From the NCBI RefSeq assembly GCF_020886775.1, contig NZ_AP024525.1, forward strand, positions 1,984,001 to 2,048,000: DNA of 64,000 bases, read 5' to 3'. Below the pieces are notes generated by a model, which worked only from the letters and a program-made list of their open reading frames with translations, was not told the origin of the DNA and did no database searches. The position numbers and the translations under genes were made by a program. The stretch comes from Sinomonas cyclohexanicum. GTDB taxonomy: Bacteria; Actinomycetota; Actinomycetes; Actinomycetales; Micrococcaceae. This document shows, piece after piece, positions 6,993 through 15,929 of this stretch. Every line of letters starts with the position of its first letter. The stretch's first letter is position 1.

Positions 6993-7537
6993 CCGGCGTG
7001 AAGAACCCGGTGGTGCCCGCAGCGCAGGCCCGGCTTGGCCGTGCCGTCGAGTTGCGGGTGAAGGGCTGGACGCTCCAGCAGATCGCCGATGAGCTCGGCT
7101 ACTCCAGCCTGGGCAGCCTGTCGGGGCAGATCCGCAAGGTGTTGCGTGGCCGGTTGGAGGAGCGGGGCGAGGCACTGCTGCAGCTTGAGCTTGAGCGGCT
7201 GGACAAAGCGGCGGCGACGGCGGACGCGCTCATGGACTCGCGGCAGACCCCGCTCACGAGGGCGCGGGGCATCGAGGCCATGGTCAAGGTCTCGGAGCGC
7301 CGGTCCAGGATGCTCGGCCTCGATCACGCGGAGCGCAGGGCGGACGCGGTGGCGGCCGCCGCTGTGGACCGGGCCACCTTGTTGAGCATCGCGGCGGCGG
7401 TGAACAGGGCATTTGCCCGCGTGGACCTCACGGCCGAGCAGGTTGAGGCGCTGCGGCTCGCGGTCGCGGCGGAGCTGGAGGCCCTCGACACGGCGGCACC
7501 CGTCGACGTCGTGCCCGGCGAGGTAGCAGACGATTAG
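6989..7537 (+). CDS. terS: small terminase subunit-like protein
   Basis: 182 aa from GTG 6989, overlapping the upstream stop. The N-terminus carries an HTH (about 18-55: LRVKGWTLQQIADELGYSSL), the DNA-recognition part expected of small terminases. A helical middle region for oligomerisation follows (LLQLELERLDKAAATADALM) and an acidic C-terminus (DVVPGEVADD). A terminase large subunit follows, which supports the call. It would choose the packaging site. A generic HTH protein is the alternative, but position and length favour TerS. Confidence 0.75.
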   Translation: MTGVKNPVVPAAQARLGRAVELRVKGWTLQQIADELGYSSLGSLSGQIRKVLRGRLEERGEALLQLELERLDKAAATADALMDSRQTPLTRARGIEAMVKVSERRSRMLGLDHAERRADAVAAAAVDRATLLSIAAAVNRAFARVDLTAEQVEALRLAVAAELEALDTAAPVDVVPGEVADD

Positions 7538-7713
7538 GACCCGTGGTCACACCTCCCGCCGGGCGTGATCCCAGCAACGGCGCGGCAGATCCGGCACACG
7601 ACGGCCGCACGGCCGCCACTGATACCAACCCCGATACTCCGAGGGCGGATCGCCGGATCGCGGCGCGCCGCCGACCTCGCCGACTGACCGCACACCCCAC
7701 ACAGCCCCACCAA

Positions 7714-7738
7714 GCCCGCCAGCGCCACGCTGGCGGGC
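7714..7738 (+). promoter_or_regulatory. perfect 10-bp hairpin between terS and terL
   Basis: Arms 7714-7723 and 7729-7738 around GCCAC. There is no T run, so it is more likely an RNA-processing or attenuating hairpin than a terminator. The 254-nt terS-terL gap otherwise shows only a possible extension of the terL frame, with proline- and histidine-rich low-complexity sequence. Confidence 0.5.
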
Positions 7739-7791
7739 TCTCGCATGCCCCGATGCCCAAACACCCACACCACACCCACGGAGGCTCTACC

Positions 7792-9159
7792 ATGCCGCTT
7801 TTCTCCGACCTCGCCGACGCGTTCCGGCAGCCCGCCACGCCCGTCTGGCGTGACATCGCCAGACCCGAACAGCTCCCACCACCGGGCGACTGGCTCGTCT
7901 GGGCCATCATCGCAGGGCGTGGGTTCGGCAAGACCCGCACCGGCGCCGAGGCCACGATCGAGCGTGCCCTCGCCGAGCCGGGCGTGCGCATCGCCCTGGT
8001 GGGCCGCACACCGGCGGACGTCCGCGACGTCATGATCGAGGGCGAGTCCGGCATCATCGCGTGCTCACCCGAGGGCATGCGCCCACTGTATGAGCCCAGC
8101 AAGCGCCGCCTGACCTGGCCGAACGGGTCCACGGCGTTCGCCTACTCCGCCGAGGTCCCGTCGCAGCTCCGCGGCCCGCAGCACGGCTTCGCGTGGTGCG
8201 ACGAGCTCTCGTCGTGGTCGGATGCGCGGAAGGGCGACGCGGTGGACACGGCCTGGTCGAACTTGACCCTGGGGTTGCGCCTCGGGTCGGACACGCGGTG
8301 CGTGGTGACGACGACTCCGAAGCCCAACGCCCTGACCAAGGCGATCCTAGGACGGGCGTCCACGGTGGTCACGCGCGGCAGCACGTACGACAACCTCGCC
8401 AACATGGCTCCGGCGTTCCGTGAGCAGGTCCTCGCGGCGTACGAGGGAACCCGGATCGGGCGGCAGGAACTGAACGGGGAACTCCTGGAGGACGTCGAGG
8501 GCGCCCTGTGGACGCTGGCGATGCTGGAGGAGGCCCGGCTCATGGGCGCGATGCCGGATCTTGAGCGTGTGGTTGTGGCGGTGGACCCGTCCGGCGGCGG
8601 CGACGAGCAGGGCATCGTCGCGGCCGGGAAGGGCGTGGACGGCCTGTTCTATGTGTTGGCGGACCGGTCGTGCCGGCTGTCGCCCAATGGGTGGGCGCGG
8701 CGGGCGGTGCAGGCGTTCCACGAGTTCGCGGCGGACCGCGTGGTGGCTGAGAAGAATTATGGCGGCTCGATGGTGGAGTCCACGATCCGCACGGTCGCGG
8801 CCGACGTGCCGGTGACGATGGTGACGGCGACGCGGGGCAAGGTCCAGCGTGCGGAGCCGATCGCGGCCTTGTACGAGCAGGCCCGTGTGCGGCATGTGGG
8901 CCTGTTCCCGGAGTTGGAGGAGCAGTTGACGTCGTGGACACCGGCGTCGGGCGGGTCCCCGGACCGGCTCGACGCCCTGGTCTGGGCGTTGACGGATCTG
9001 TCCCGTGGCGGCGGGCAGGGGGCGGCGTTCATCGAGTATCTGAGGAGGGACGCGGAGGCGCGCGGCGTGGTCGTGGCGGACACGATGCGGTCGTGGCGGG
9101 ACCGGGTGCCGCGCCGGCCGGAGGGCGGGGACGTGGTGCCGTTGCGCCGGGCAAAGTGA
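7792..9159 (+). CDS. terL: terminase large subunit
   Basis: Motor and nuclease for DNA packaging, 455 aa. ATPase domain: Walker A IIAGRGFGKTRTGAE at about residues 40-54, and Walker B FAWCDELSSW at about 142-151. Nuclease domain: VVVAVDPSGGGDEQGI (first metal aspartate), VVAEKNYGGSMVEST and DRLDALVWALTDL (last aspartate). The full catalytic set is present, so it looks functional. I chose ATG 7792 because GGAGG lies 7 nt upstream. The frame is open back to 7543, but that part is low-complexity Arg/Pro/His. A phage normally has portal next; here two terminators follow instead. Confidence 0.93.
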   Translation: MPLFSDLADAFRQPATPVWRDIARPEQLPPPGDWLVWAIIAGRGFGKTRTGAEATIERALAEPGVRIALVGRTPADVRDVMIEGESGIIACSPEGMRPLYEPSKRRLTWPNGSTAFAYSAEVPSQLRGPQHGFAWCDELSSWSDARKGDAVDTAWSNLTLGLRLGSDTRCVVTTTPKPNALTKAILGRASTVVTRGSTYDNLANMAPAFREQVLAAYEGTRIGRQELNGELLEDVEGALWTLAMLEEARLMGAMPDLERVVVAVDPSGGGDEQGIVAAGKGVDGLFYVLADRSCRLSPNGWARRAVQAFHEFAADRVVAEKNYGGSMVESTIRTVAADVPVTMVTATRGKVQRAEPIAALYEQARVRHVGLFPELEEQLTSWTPASGGSPDRLDALVWALTDLSRGGGQGAAFIEYLRRDAEARGVVVADTMRSWRDRVPRRPEGGDVVPLRRAK

Positions 9160-9193
9160 CGGGAGACGTCCGCGCGGGTATCTCGGGCGGGCC

Positions 9194-9222
9194 TTGACAT
9201 TTGGGGTAACGCTTGAAAGGAT
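9194..9222 (+). promoter_or_regulatory. sigma70-like promoter after terL
   Basis: A perfect TTGACA at 9194-9199, 17 nt, then AAGGAT at 9217-9222. It points at two tandem terminators and then the HTH and tape-measure genes. The -35 is consensus, the -10 weak. Confidence 0.5.
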
Positions 9223-9238
9223 GGGAATAGTCATAGTG

Positions 9239-9264
9239 GGAGTCCTGTAGGGGGCTCCTTTTTT
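9239..9264 (+). terminator. intrinsic terminator downstream of terL
   Basis: Stem 9239-9244 with 9253-9258 (one wobble) and an 8-nt loop, followed by six T at 9259-9264, the most canonical terminator in the window. Confidence 0.8.
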
Positions 9265-9289
9265 CATGCCTTCCCCCCACCCCTTTCTG

Positions 9290-9323
9290 AGCCCTCGGAG
9301 CGAATTCGCGCCGGGGGCTTTTT
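9290..9323 (+). terminator. second tandem terminator before the HTH gene
   Basis: Arms 9290-9298 and 9311-9319 (one wobble), with a smaller GCGAATTCGC palindrome in the loop and four to five T after. It rules out a start at 9266 for the downstream gene. Confidence 0.75.
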
Positions 9324-9343
9324 CTGTGCCCAGAGGAGCAGCC

Positions 9344-9553
9344 GTGCCCACGACCCCAGTGACTTGTCGCCTTGTGACGACCGACGACCTCGCCGTGGTT
9401 CTCGCGGTGTCCACCAGGACGATCCGGCGGCTCCGCGCCGCTGGCGTCATCCGGCCTGTCCCGGGGTTCTCCCGGGCCCTGCGGTGGGACGTGGACGCGG
9501 TGGTCGCGGCCCTGAATGCGGCGAATGGGCGCACCGCCGGCGGTGCGGAGTGA
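9344..9553 (+). CDS. MerR/excisionase-type HTH protein
   Basis: 69 aa from GTG 9344, with AGAGGAG 6-12 nt upstream. The whole protein is a winged-helix unit (LVTTDDLAVVLAVSTRTIRR, then FSRALRWDVDAVVAALNA), like the small DNA-binding proteins of phages and excisionases. A regulator between terL and the tape measure is odd, since that place usually holds portal and capsid genes. It may control the tape-measure operon or mark a deletion junction. It overlaps the next GTG by four bases. Confidence 0.7.
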   Translation: MPTTPVTCRLVTTDDLAVVLAVSTRTIRRLRAAGVIRPVPGFSRALRWDVDAVVAALNAANGRTAGGAE

Positions 9554-9828
9554 AGAACTGGGGGCGTGTCGTGGACGAGGTAGTCGGCCGCGTCGGGGCC
9601 GGGCACGAGGGCGCGGGCCCGACCCCGGACCGCGAGATGCTCCTCGGCGCGGTCGCGGAGCTGGAGGCCATCGTGCAGGCCATCGACGCCACCCCACGGG
9701 TGAGGCAGAACCGTGCCGAGCGTGCCGCACGGGCCCGGTGCGAGGACATTTTGCTCGGGTTCGCGGCCGGGTGGCTGGTCGGCGTGACGGAAGACGGCGC
9801 CGATGTGCCGTGGGCGGGGGTGCGCTGA
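9550..9828 (+). CDS. small protein before the tape measure, unknown
   Basis: 92 aa from GTG 9550. Helical and moderately acidic (REMLLGAVAELEAIVQAIDA). It directly precedes the tape measure gene, the place of tail assembly chaperones in siphophages, but no chaperone similarity or frameshift signal is evident. Only one base lies between its stop and the tape-measure GTG. Unknown. Confidence 0.6.
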   Translation: MKNWGRVVDEVVGRVGAGHEGAGPTPDREMLLGAVAELEAIVQAIDATPRVRQNRAERAARARCEDILLGFAAGWLVGVTEDGADVPWAGVR

Positions 9829-9829
9829 C

Positions 9830-12800
9830 GTGGCTGGTTTCCTTCCCCCGGTGGTTGTTGAGTTGCGTGCGAACGCTTCGCAGGCGATCGCGGAGATGGG
9901 CCGTGTGCAGGCGGCGATGACGGCGACCGCGGCCAGTGCTGAGGCGCAGTCGGCCCGTGAGGCCGCCGCCGCTAGGGCGGCGGCCGCGCAGGCCGCCACG
10001 CTCGCGCAGGAGAAGAAGGCCGCGTACGAGTCGGCCGCGGCCGCGCAGGTCGCCGCCGCGAAGGAGGGCGAGGACGCTCAGATCGCCGCGACCGAGCGGA
10101 CCAAGCTCGCGCAGGCCGAGTACGCGGCCGCCGCGCAGGCGTCCGCGCAGGCCGACGCCCGGGCTGTGGAGGCCATGGCCGCCGCCCACGAAACCTCCTC
10201 GGCCCGGGTGTCGCGGGCGTGGTCCACGGTGAAGAACACCGCGAACATGGTCGCCACGTTCACCCTCGCGGGGGCGGCGATCATCGGTGCCGCGTCGATC
10301 AAGATGGCCGCAGACTTCCAACGCGAGACCGAGCTCCTCGTCACCGCCGGCGGGGAGTCCCAGTCCGCACTGGAGTCGGTGCGGTCGGGGATCCTGAACA
10401 TCGCCACCAGCACGGGCACGGCGACGTCCCAGCTCGCGGCGGGCATGTACGTGATGGAGAAGGCCGGGTACCGGGGCGCCGACGGGCTCAAGGTGCTACA
10501 GGCGGCGGCGGAGGGCGCGAAGGCCGAGAACGTGGACCTCGCGACCATGACGCAGGCCGTGACGGACGTGATGCTGGATTACGGCAAGGGCGCCGACCAG
10601 GCCGTGTCCGTGACGAACGGGCTCGTGGCCGCGTCGGGTGCGGCGAAGACCACGATGCAGGACTTCGCGGCGTCCATGTCGCAGATCATCCCGACTGCCG
10701 CGAACGCGGGCCTGTCGTTCGCGCAGGTCGGCGGCGCGTTGGCGACGATGACGCAGCACGGCGAGTCCGCGCAGCAGTCCGCGCAGAACCTCTCCAACCT
10801 GTTGTTCCAGTTGGAGAAGCCCTCCAACGTGGCCTCCCACGCGCTCCAGCAGATGGGCATCGACGTGACTGCCCTGTCCGCGAACCTCGGGGACGAGAAC
10901 GGCGGCATCGGCCTCCTCGCATCGCTGCAGAGGATCGACGCGCAGATCAAGGCGCACATGGGTCCCGACGGGCAGGTCGTGCAGGACGCCATGAAGAACT
11001 CCGCGTCCGCCACGGCGGACCTCCAGACCATCATCGCGAAGATGCCCCCGAAGCTCGCCGAACTGTCCCGCGGGTTCCTCGACGGGTCCGTGTCGCAGAC
11101 GGAGTACCAGAAGGGCTTCAAGTCCATGGGCGGCTCCGCGGACGCCCTCGGGAACCAGTTCCTCTCCCTGTCCAAGTCCACGTTGGGCGTGAACGACATC
11201 ATCAAGTCGGGGAACCCGGCCATGCAGACCTACGTGGCCGCGTGGAACAAGGCGGCCGGCGGGATGACGGGTGCCCGGACGGCCCTGATGCTCCTGATGA
11301 ACAACTCGAAGCAGTTCGAGGACAACATCAAGACGATCACGGCGGCGGAGGACCAGAACGGTCAGCACATCTCCACGTGGGCGCAGACCCAGTCCCTGTT
11401 CACCACCCAGTTGGACATGACGGTCCAGTCGGCGGAGAAGCTCGGGATCGAGCTCGGGGCGAAGCTCCTCCCGGCGGCGCAGGGTGCCCTGTCTGGGATC
11501 GCGGACCTGTTCCACGGGTTCGAGGAGGGCAACCCGGTCCTGTGGGGCACGGTGTACGCGCTGGGCGCTGTGACGGCCGCCGTAGTGGGTGCGAAGATCG
11601 TCGGCGGGCTCGTGTCGATCTCGAAGTCCATGATCGCGCTCGGCGCGTCCGCAGCCACGGGCATGTCGCAGTTCATCAACGGGTTCCGCAACGCGGACGC
11701 GGCCGCGTCGTCCTTCACGGGCAAGATGGGCACCCTCGGCGGCGCGGTCCGCGGTGTCCTCCCCGCACTGTCGAAGCTCGCGATCGCCGCGGCGGCCGCG
11801 GGCCTGGCCATCCAGGGTCTGGAGGCAATCGACCGGACGTTCGGCTCCCACGGTCTGGCCCCGTCGTTGGAGCAGACCACGAACGCCATGCTCCAGTTCG
11901 GTTCCGCGACTGACGGGGTCGATAGCCTGTTCCAGAAGTGGGATACGGGGCTCCTCACGACCGCCCCGGCGAAGGTCCACGACCTCGGGACGGCGTTCGC
12001 GTACCTCTCGGACGGCGGCAATCAGGTCGTGCACAGCATCGTGGGCGTGACGAACGGGTTCGCGGGGCTCTTCGGCGGCCACATCACCGACGGGGTCGAG
12101 CAGATCCAGAACCGGATCAGCGGTCTCGGCCAGTCGTTGGGGCAGATGGTGCAGGGCGGGTCCATGCAGGCCGCCGCGCAGGGCTTCGACCAGATCGCCC
12201 TCGCCGGGGCGAAGTCGGGCAAGAGCACGCAGGACGTGCTGAACATGATGCCCGCGTACCGGGACGCGCTCCTGTCGCAGGCGCAGGCCGCGAACGTGGC
12301 ACTGTCCCCGGAGGAGCTCCTTGAGTTCGCGATGGGCCGCATCCCGCAGAAGATGCAGGAGGCGGCGAAGTCCACGGGCGATTTCGTGGACGAGGCGGGC
12401 CGGATCCGCCCCATCACCCCCGACCTGAAGAAGTCCCTCGACGACGCGGGGGTGTCCGCGGACGGGCTCGTCACCGACCTCGGCAAGGTCGTGGACGGCA
12501 TGTCCGCCGCCGGGATGGCGACCGTGTCCACCCGTGACGCCACCTCCCGGTTCTACCAGGCCGTGAACGATGCGAAGACCGCCACTGCGGACCTCGCGAA
12601 GCAGGGTGTGGACCTGTCCGGGGCGCTGAACCAGCAGAAAACGGACTTCGACCTGACGACCGCCGCCGGGCAGGCCCTCAACGCCAAGTTCGAGGACGTG
12701 AAGAACAGCGGCCTGACCATGGCGAAGTCGTTCGCGGGGGACGGTGTCAACGCACAGCAGGAAGTGCAGGGCGCACTCCAGCAGACGTACAACAACCTCG

Positions 12801-13381
12801 TCACCACCGCGAACGGGATGGGCATCACGGGTGGCGCGGCCGACGACCTCGCACGCCGCATCCTCGGCATCCCCACGGGTGTTACGACGCAGGCGTGGCT
12901 GGACGACTACGCGTCCTCGAAGGCCGCGGAGATCACGAATGCGATCAACGCTATCCCGACCTCGCACCTGACCACGGTCACGATCGCGTACACGGAGACC
13001 GGGAACCCGGGCACCGCAGGGGCGGGTGTGGTCCACGCGAACGCGGCGGGCGGGTACCAGGCCTTCGCCGGGGGCGGCGCGGTGGGGGTGTACCCGTACG
13101 GGGGCATGCTCACCGGCCCCGGCACGGGCATCTCCGACTCGATGCTGATCCGCGCCTCGAACGGGGAGTTCGTGACCCGTGAGGCCATGGTCCAGAAGTA
13201 CGGGATCGAGACGTTCACGGCCCTGAACAACGGGTCCGCACCTGTGGCCGCGGTCCACGCCGCCATCAGCGGCCGCCCGGTGGGTGGGGGCGGGCAGACC
13301 GTGAACGTGTACGCGACCACCAACGCATCCCCCGACGATATCGCCCGAGCGGTCGGCTGGACGCTCCGGACCCTCAACTAG
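9830..13381 (+). CDS. phage tail tape measure protein
   Basis: 1183 aa, a size that in siphophages corresponds to a tail of roughly 150-200 nm by the usual length rule. Residues 20-110 are an Ala-rich coiled coil. The TP901-type core is at about 150-370 (KMAADFQRETELLVTAGGES, ATSTGTATSQLAAGMYVMEKAG, GLSFAQVGGALATMTQHGES). Hydrophobic segments lie at about 140-165, 565-610 and 650-670, typical of tape measures that reach the membrane. The C-terminus is Gly-rich with GEFVTREAMVQKYG. The start is GTG 9830; an upstream in-frame GTG at 9803 lies in the previous gene. It is the only recognisable structural protein of the element. Confidence 0.93.
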   Translation: MAGFLPPVVVELRANASQAIAEMGRVQAAMTATAASAEAQSAREAAAARAAAAQAATLAQEKKAAYESAAAAQVAAAKEGEDAQIAATERTKLAQAEYAAAAQASAQADARAVEAMAAAHETSSARVSRAWSTVKNTANMVATFTLAGAAIIGAASIKMAADFQRETELLVTAGGESQSALESVRSGILNIATSTGTATSQLAAGMYVMEKAGYRGADGLKVLQAAAEGAKAENVDLATMTQAVTDVMLDYGKGADQAVSVTNGLVAASGAAKTTMQDFAASMSQIIPTAANAGLSFAQVGGALATMTQHGESAQQSAQNLSNLLFQLEKPSNVASHALQQMGIDVTALSANLGDENGGIGLLASLQRIDAQIKAHMGPDGQVVQDAMKNSASATADLQTIIAKMPPKLAELSRGFLDGSVSQTEYQKGFKSMGGSADALGNQFLSLSKSTLGVNDIIKSGNPAMQTYVAAWNKAAGGMTGARTALMLLMNNSKQFEDNIKTITAAEDQNGQHISTWAQTQSLFTTQLDMTVQSAEKLGIELGAKLLPAAQGALSGIADLFHGFEEGNPVLWGTVYALGAVTAAVVGAKIVGGLVSISKSMIALGASAATGMSQFINGFRNADAAASSFTGKMGTLGGAVRGVLPALSKLAIAAAAAGLAIQGLEAIDRTFGSHGLAPSLEQTTNAMLQFGSATDGVDSLFQKWDTGLLTTAPAKVHDLGTAFAYLSDGGNQVVHSIVGVTNGFAGLFGGHITDGVEQIQNRISGLGQSLGQMVQGGSMQAAAQGFDQIALAGAKSGKSTQDVLNMMPAYRDALLSQAQAANVALSPEELLEFAMGRIPQKMQEAAKSTGDFVDEAGRIRPITPDLKKSLDDAGVSADGLVTDLGKVVDGMSAAGMATVSTRDATSRFYQAVNDAKTATADLAKQGVDLSGALNQQKTDFDLTTAAGQALNAKFEDVKNSGLTMAKSFAGDGVNAQQEVQGALQQTYNNLVTTANGMGITGGAADDLARRILGIPTGVTTQAWLDDYASSKAAEITNAINAIPTSHLTTVTIAYTETGNPGTAGAGVVHANAAGGYQAFAGGGAVGVYPYGGMLTGPGTGISDSMLIRASNGEFVTREAMVQKYGIETFTALNNGSAPVAAVHAAISGRPVGGGGQTVNVYATTNASPDDIARAVGWTLRTLN

Positions 13382-13442
13382 GCAGTAGCAGTGAACACGA
13401 AGGAGACCCCCATGACCACCAGCGATGATCTGCACGCCTTAG

Positions 13443-15110
13443 CCTTGATCCACCGATCGGGTGTTGGGTCCGGCGGTCCTGTGCGGGCGGTGGATGATGG
13501 ATGTTTCGGGCAGGGGTGGGGGCGCGGCCTCGCTGCCGGCGGTGTTCCACTTCTGGTGCTGTTCGGGGCCTCGCGGGGCCAGGCTGCGTCTTCCTAGGGC
13601 ATGGACGGCGGGGCGTGGGCGGCGGTGAAGAGCTGTTCCCATGCGTTCTGCCAGGGCCAGTTCGCCGGCAGCCGCAGCCGGATCTTCCGGGCGCTGGCGG
13701 CGATCCGGGCCGGGAGGTTCACGAGCTTGCGGCGGATGGTCCCGGTCCTGGCTTTCGCGAAGGGGCCGGCGGCCAGGGTCCCGGCCGCGCGGGCGAGGTT
13801 GAAGGCCATCACCGCCGCGACGAGCCAGGCCGAGTTCGCCGCGAACTTCCCCGAGGGCAGGTGCGCCAGGGCGCTGTCCTTCAGGTCGGCGTGGACCTGC
13901 TCGATGACCGCATGGGCACGGTGCGTGGCATCGGCCGCGACAGTGCCCAGGTCCTGGGCGGGGACGGTGGTGAAGAAGGCGTGGTGCCGGTGCGTGTCGA
14001 ACAGGGTCCCCTGCCCGTCGGGGGCCTTGGGGTTCAGGTCCGGGATGCGGCGCACGACGAGCCGCCCGGTGACCTGTTCGGCCTTCTTCCGCGAAGCGAA
14101 GGCGGTGAAGGGGACCTCGGCGACCTCCGCCCGGGAGATCCAGGTCCCGGCGGCCTGGTCGAAGACCGCATCGGTGTACTCGATCGCCGTCCAGGCCTCC
14201 GATGGGATGGCGGCGATGGCACGCTTAACTGCCGGGTCCAGGCGCACCGTGACCGAGACCTCGGCCCCTGCCGCGAGGGCGGCGGCGACGGTGGGGTGCC
14301 CGTAGAACGCCGAGTCGGCCCGGACCAGCGCCCTCCCCGGCGTCCCGGCGCGGCGCAGGGCGGAGAGGGCGTCGGCGACCAGCCGGGACGCCCCGCGCGG
14401 GGACGCCGCAGCGCCCTTGCGCAGCCGCTGGGCCAGGATCACCGGCGCGCTCTGGGCCGTGGTGGCGGTGGCCAGCAGGGCGTTGAGCCCGCGGACCCCG
14501 GAGTACCCGAAGCCAGCGCCCTGCTTGGCGTGGCCGTGGACCTCGATGATCGTGTCGTCGACGTCCACGAACACGAACTCCCCGACGGCCGGGGCGTCCA
14601 GCAGCGGAGCCCGCGCGGCGAGGTTCGCCAGGAAGCGGGCGGCGACCGCGTCGAGCTGGCGGACGTGGCCGAAGGCGAACGCGCGCAGGAAGGAGCCCAG
14701 GGTCGAGGGCGCGTAGCAGGCCTTGAAGAGCCTGCCCATCCCGCCGTGGCGCAGCAGGGCCATGTCATCGATCGAGTCCGCCCCGGCGACCATCCCGGCC
14801 ACCAGCGAGGCGATCTTCAGGCCCGCGTTCGCGCCCTTGTCCGTCGGCACGCTCAGATGCGCGTCGGTCAGGGCCCGGAGCCCTGCGGCCTCGGCCAGGC
14901 GCATCACCGGCAGCAGGCCTGCCGCGGAGACGAGGTTCGGCTCGTCGAAGGACACCGCCACCGCGGCCTGACTGTGGGAAACTTGCACCTACGAGATGCC
15001 CTCTCATCCTCAGGGAACTGGTTCTGTCGCAAGTCCAATTCTCCCCGGGATGGCGGGCATCTTGCCCTTAATTACGCCACGCCGCCACGAACCCCATCGG
15101 TGGATCAAGG
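13443..15110. mobile_element. IS1380-family insertion sequence, 1668 bp
   Basis: Terminal inverted repeats start CCTTGATCCACCGAT at both ends (13443 onward and 15110 backward, 15 identical bases). The 5-bp target duplication CTTAG lies at 13438-13442 and 15111-15115. Length, duplication size and the single transposase fit the IS1380 family. The matching duplications and the exactly restorable target gene indicate a recent insertion. Confidence 0.93.
13594..14988 (-). CDS. IS1380-family transposase
   Basis: 464-aa DDE transposase from GTG 14988. The N-terminus (SFDEPNLVSAAGLLPVMRLA) and the middle (VFVDVDDTIIEVHGHAKQGA, then GFGYSGVRGLNALLATATTA) are typical of this family, and RADSAFYGHP contains the second catalytic Asp. 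A later KKAEQVTGRLVVRR...EQVHADLKDSALAHLPSG stretch carries the family's C-terminal signature with the catalytic Glu. Full length and uninterrupted, so it is probably active. It reads against the phage genes. Confidence 0.94.
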   Translation of the reverse strand: MQVSHSQAAVAVSFDEPNLVSAAGLLPVMRLAEAAGLRALTDAHLSVPTDKGANAGLKIASLVAGMVAGADSIDDMALLRHGGMGRLFKACYAPSTLGSFLRAFAFGHVRQLDAVAARFLANLAARAPLLDAPAVGEFVFVDVDDTIIEVHGHAKQGAGFGYSGVRGLNALLATATTAQSAPVILAQRLRKGAAASPRGASRLVADALSALRRAGTPGRALVRADSAFYGHPTVAAALAAGAEVSVTVRLDPAVKRAIAAIPSEAWTAIEYTDAVFDQAAGTWISRAEVAEVPFTAFASRKKAEQVTGRLVVRRIPDLNPKAPDGQGTLFDTHRHHAFFTTVPAQDLGTVAADATHRAHAVIEQVHADLKDSALAHLPSGKFAANSAWLVAAVMAFNLARAAGTLAAGPFAKARTGTIRRKLVNLPARIAASARKIRLRLPANWPWQNAWEQLFTAAHAPPSMP

Positions 15111-15377
15111 CTTAGTGAAGGCCCGCCTCACCCCGACCGAGGCCGACGGCTCCTCCCAGATCGACGGCGGGGGGTACGGCGACGACTACCGCGTCATCCC
15201 CGGCACTGACACCATCCAGGCCCCGGCCGAGCCGAAGCACGCGTGGGATGCCGCGAACGACGAGACGAACGCCGAGCTCGCCGCCGCACGCGCCCAGTAC
15301 GCGGCCGTCTCGAAGGATCTCGCCGCCCGGCTCCACCCCGGCACGCGCCACGTCCTCGCCAAGAGGGTGACGACCCG

Positions 15378-15641
15378 ATGACGGACACGGGGAAGACAGC
15401 TGTCGCGCACCTGCGCGAGACCGGAAATCCGTTCCACGTCAAGCCGGCATGGCTCCCCACGACCCTGCGGGACAGCGAGGCGGCCGCCGCGGTCCCCGCG
15501 ACGCTGAACGCGGAGGGCGAGCCGGGCGTCGCGATCTTCGGCGACTCGCCGGGCCCGCGGATCACGCTTAACCGCGAGGCCGCCGAACGGCTCGCCGACG
15601 AACTCGACGAAATCCTCGCACGATTCGAAGAAGGAGACTGA
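15378..15641 (+). CDS. small phage protein, unknown
   Basis: 87 aa from ATG 15378, overlapping the stop of the IS-split gene. It contains GEPGVAIFGDSPGPRITLNR and an acidic helical tail (LADELDEILARFEEGD). No domain recognised. It is now cut off from the upstream promoter by the IS and may depend on read-through from it. Confidence 0.65.
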   Translation: MTDTGKTAVAHLRETGNPFHVKPAWLPTTLRDSEAAAAVPATLNAEGEPGVAIFGDSPGPRITLNREAAERLADELDEILARFEEGD

Positions 15642-15644
15642 CCA

Positions 15645-15929
15645 ATGGCAACTGTGAAGGTCATCATCGACGCATCCCCCGGCTGGACCGAAGCCCGGTG
15701 GACCAAGAATCTCGCCGCCCTCCTCGGGCCCTGGGGCACCCTCGCCGCCGGGCGGATCAACGGTGCGTTGGAGATCCGGCTTCCCGCGGCCGCGCCCGTC
15801 GCGGCCTCCGCGCTGGCCCCCCTCGCGGACCTCGACGCGCAGGGCTTCAAGGTCGAGTACGTCCTGCCGGACGGCGTGCACGGGCCCGAATGGGTCACCG
15901 CCCTCCGGGCCGCAGGGGTGTCCCTGTGA
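15645..15929 (+). CDS. small phage protein, unknown
   Basis: 94 aa, with GAAGGAG ending 10 nt before ATG 15645. An alpha/beta look: MATVKVIIDASPGWTEARWT, a hydrophobic middle, then GFKVEYVLPDGVHGPEWVTA. No family recognised. Its stop overlaps the GTG of the next gene. Confidence 0.65.
   Translation: MATVKVIIDASPGWTEARWTKNLAALLGPWGTLAAGRINGALEIRLPAAAPVAASALAPLADLDAQGFKVEYVLPDGVHGPEWVTALRAAGVSL

Larger units (their letters stand above)
13412..15381 (+). pseudogene. small phage gene split by an IS1380-family element
   Basis: Exon-like parts 13412-13442 and 15116-15381 read as one 98-aa frame once the IS and one copy of the 5-bp duplication are removed: MTTSDDLHAL joins VKARLTPTEADGSSQIDG and ends TRHVLAKRVTTR. 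AAGGAG precedes the ATG. The reconstructed stop overlaps the next gene as ATGA, matching the operon style, which supports the reconstruction. The product is small and acidic at first, basic at the end, without a known domain. In its place after the tape measure one expects a distal tail gene, but it is too short. In the given sequence translation stops in the IS. Confidence 0.88.

Noticed and set aside
7543-7791. An 83-residue N-terminal extension of TerL
   Set aside because: Low-complexity residues and a better ribosome site at 7780-7784 for ATG 7792.
9266-9343. An earlier ATG start for the HTH gene
   Set aside because: It would place a terminator hairpin inside the coding sequence; GTG 9344 has a good ribosome site.
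10496-13435. A 979-aa antisense open frame over the tape measure gene
   Set aside because: It is the mirror of a high-GC gene, Arg/His/Gly-rich, with no domains, and the plus-strand protein is recognisable.
13501-15381. A 626-aa plus-strand frame through the IS1380 element
   Set aside because: Most of it is antisense to the transposase; only the last part belongs to the split phage gene.
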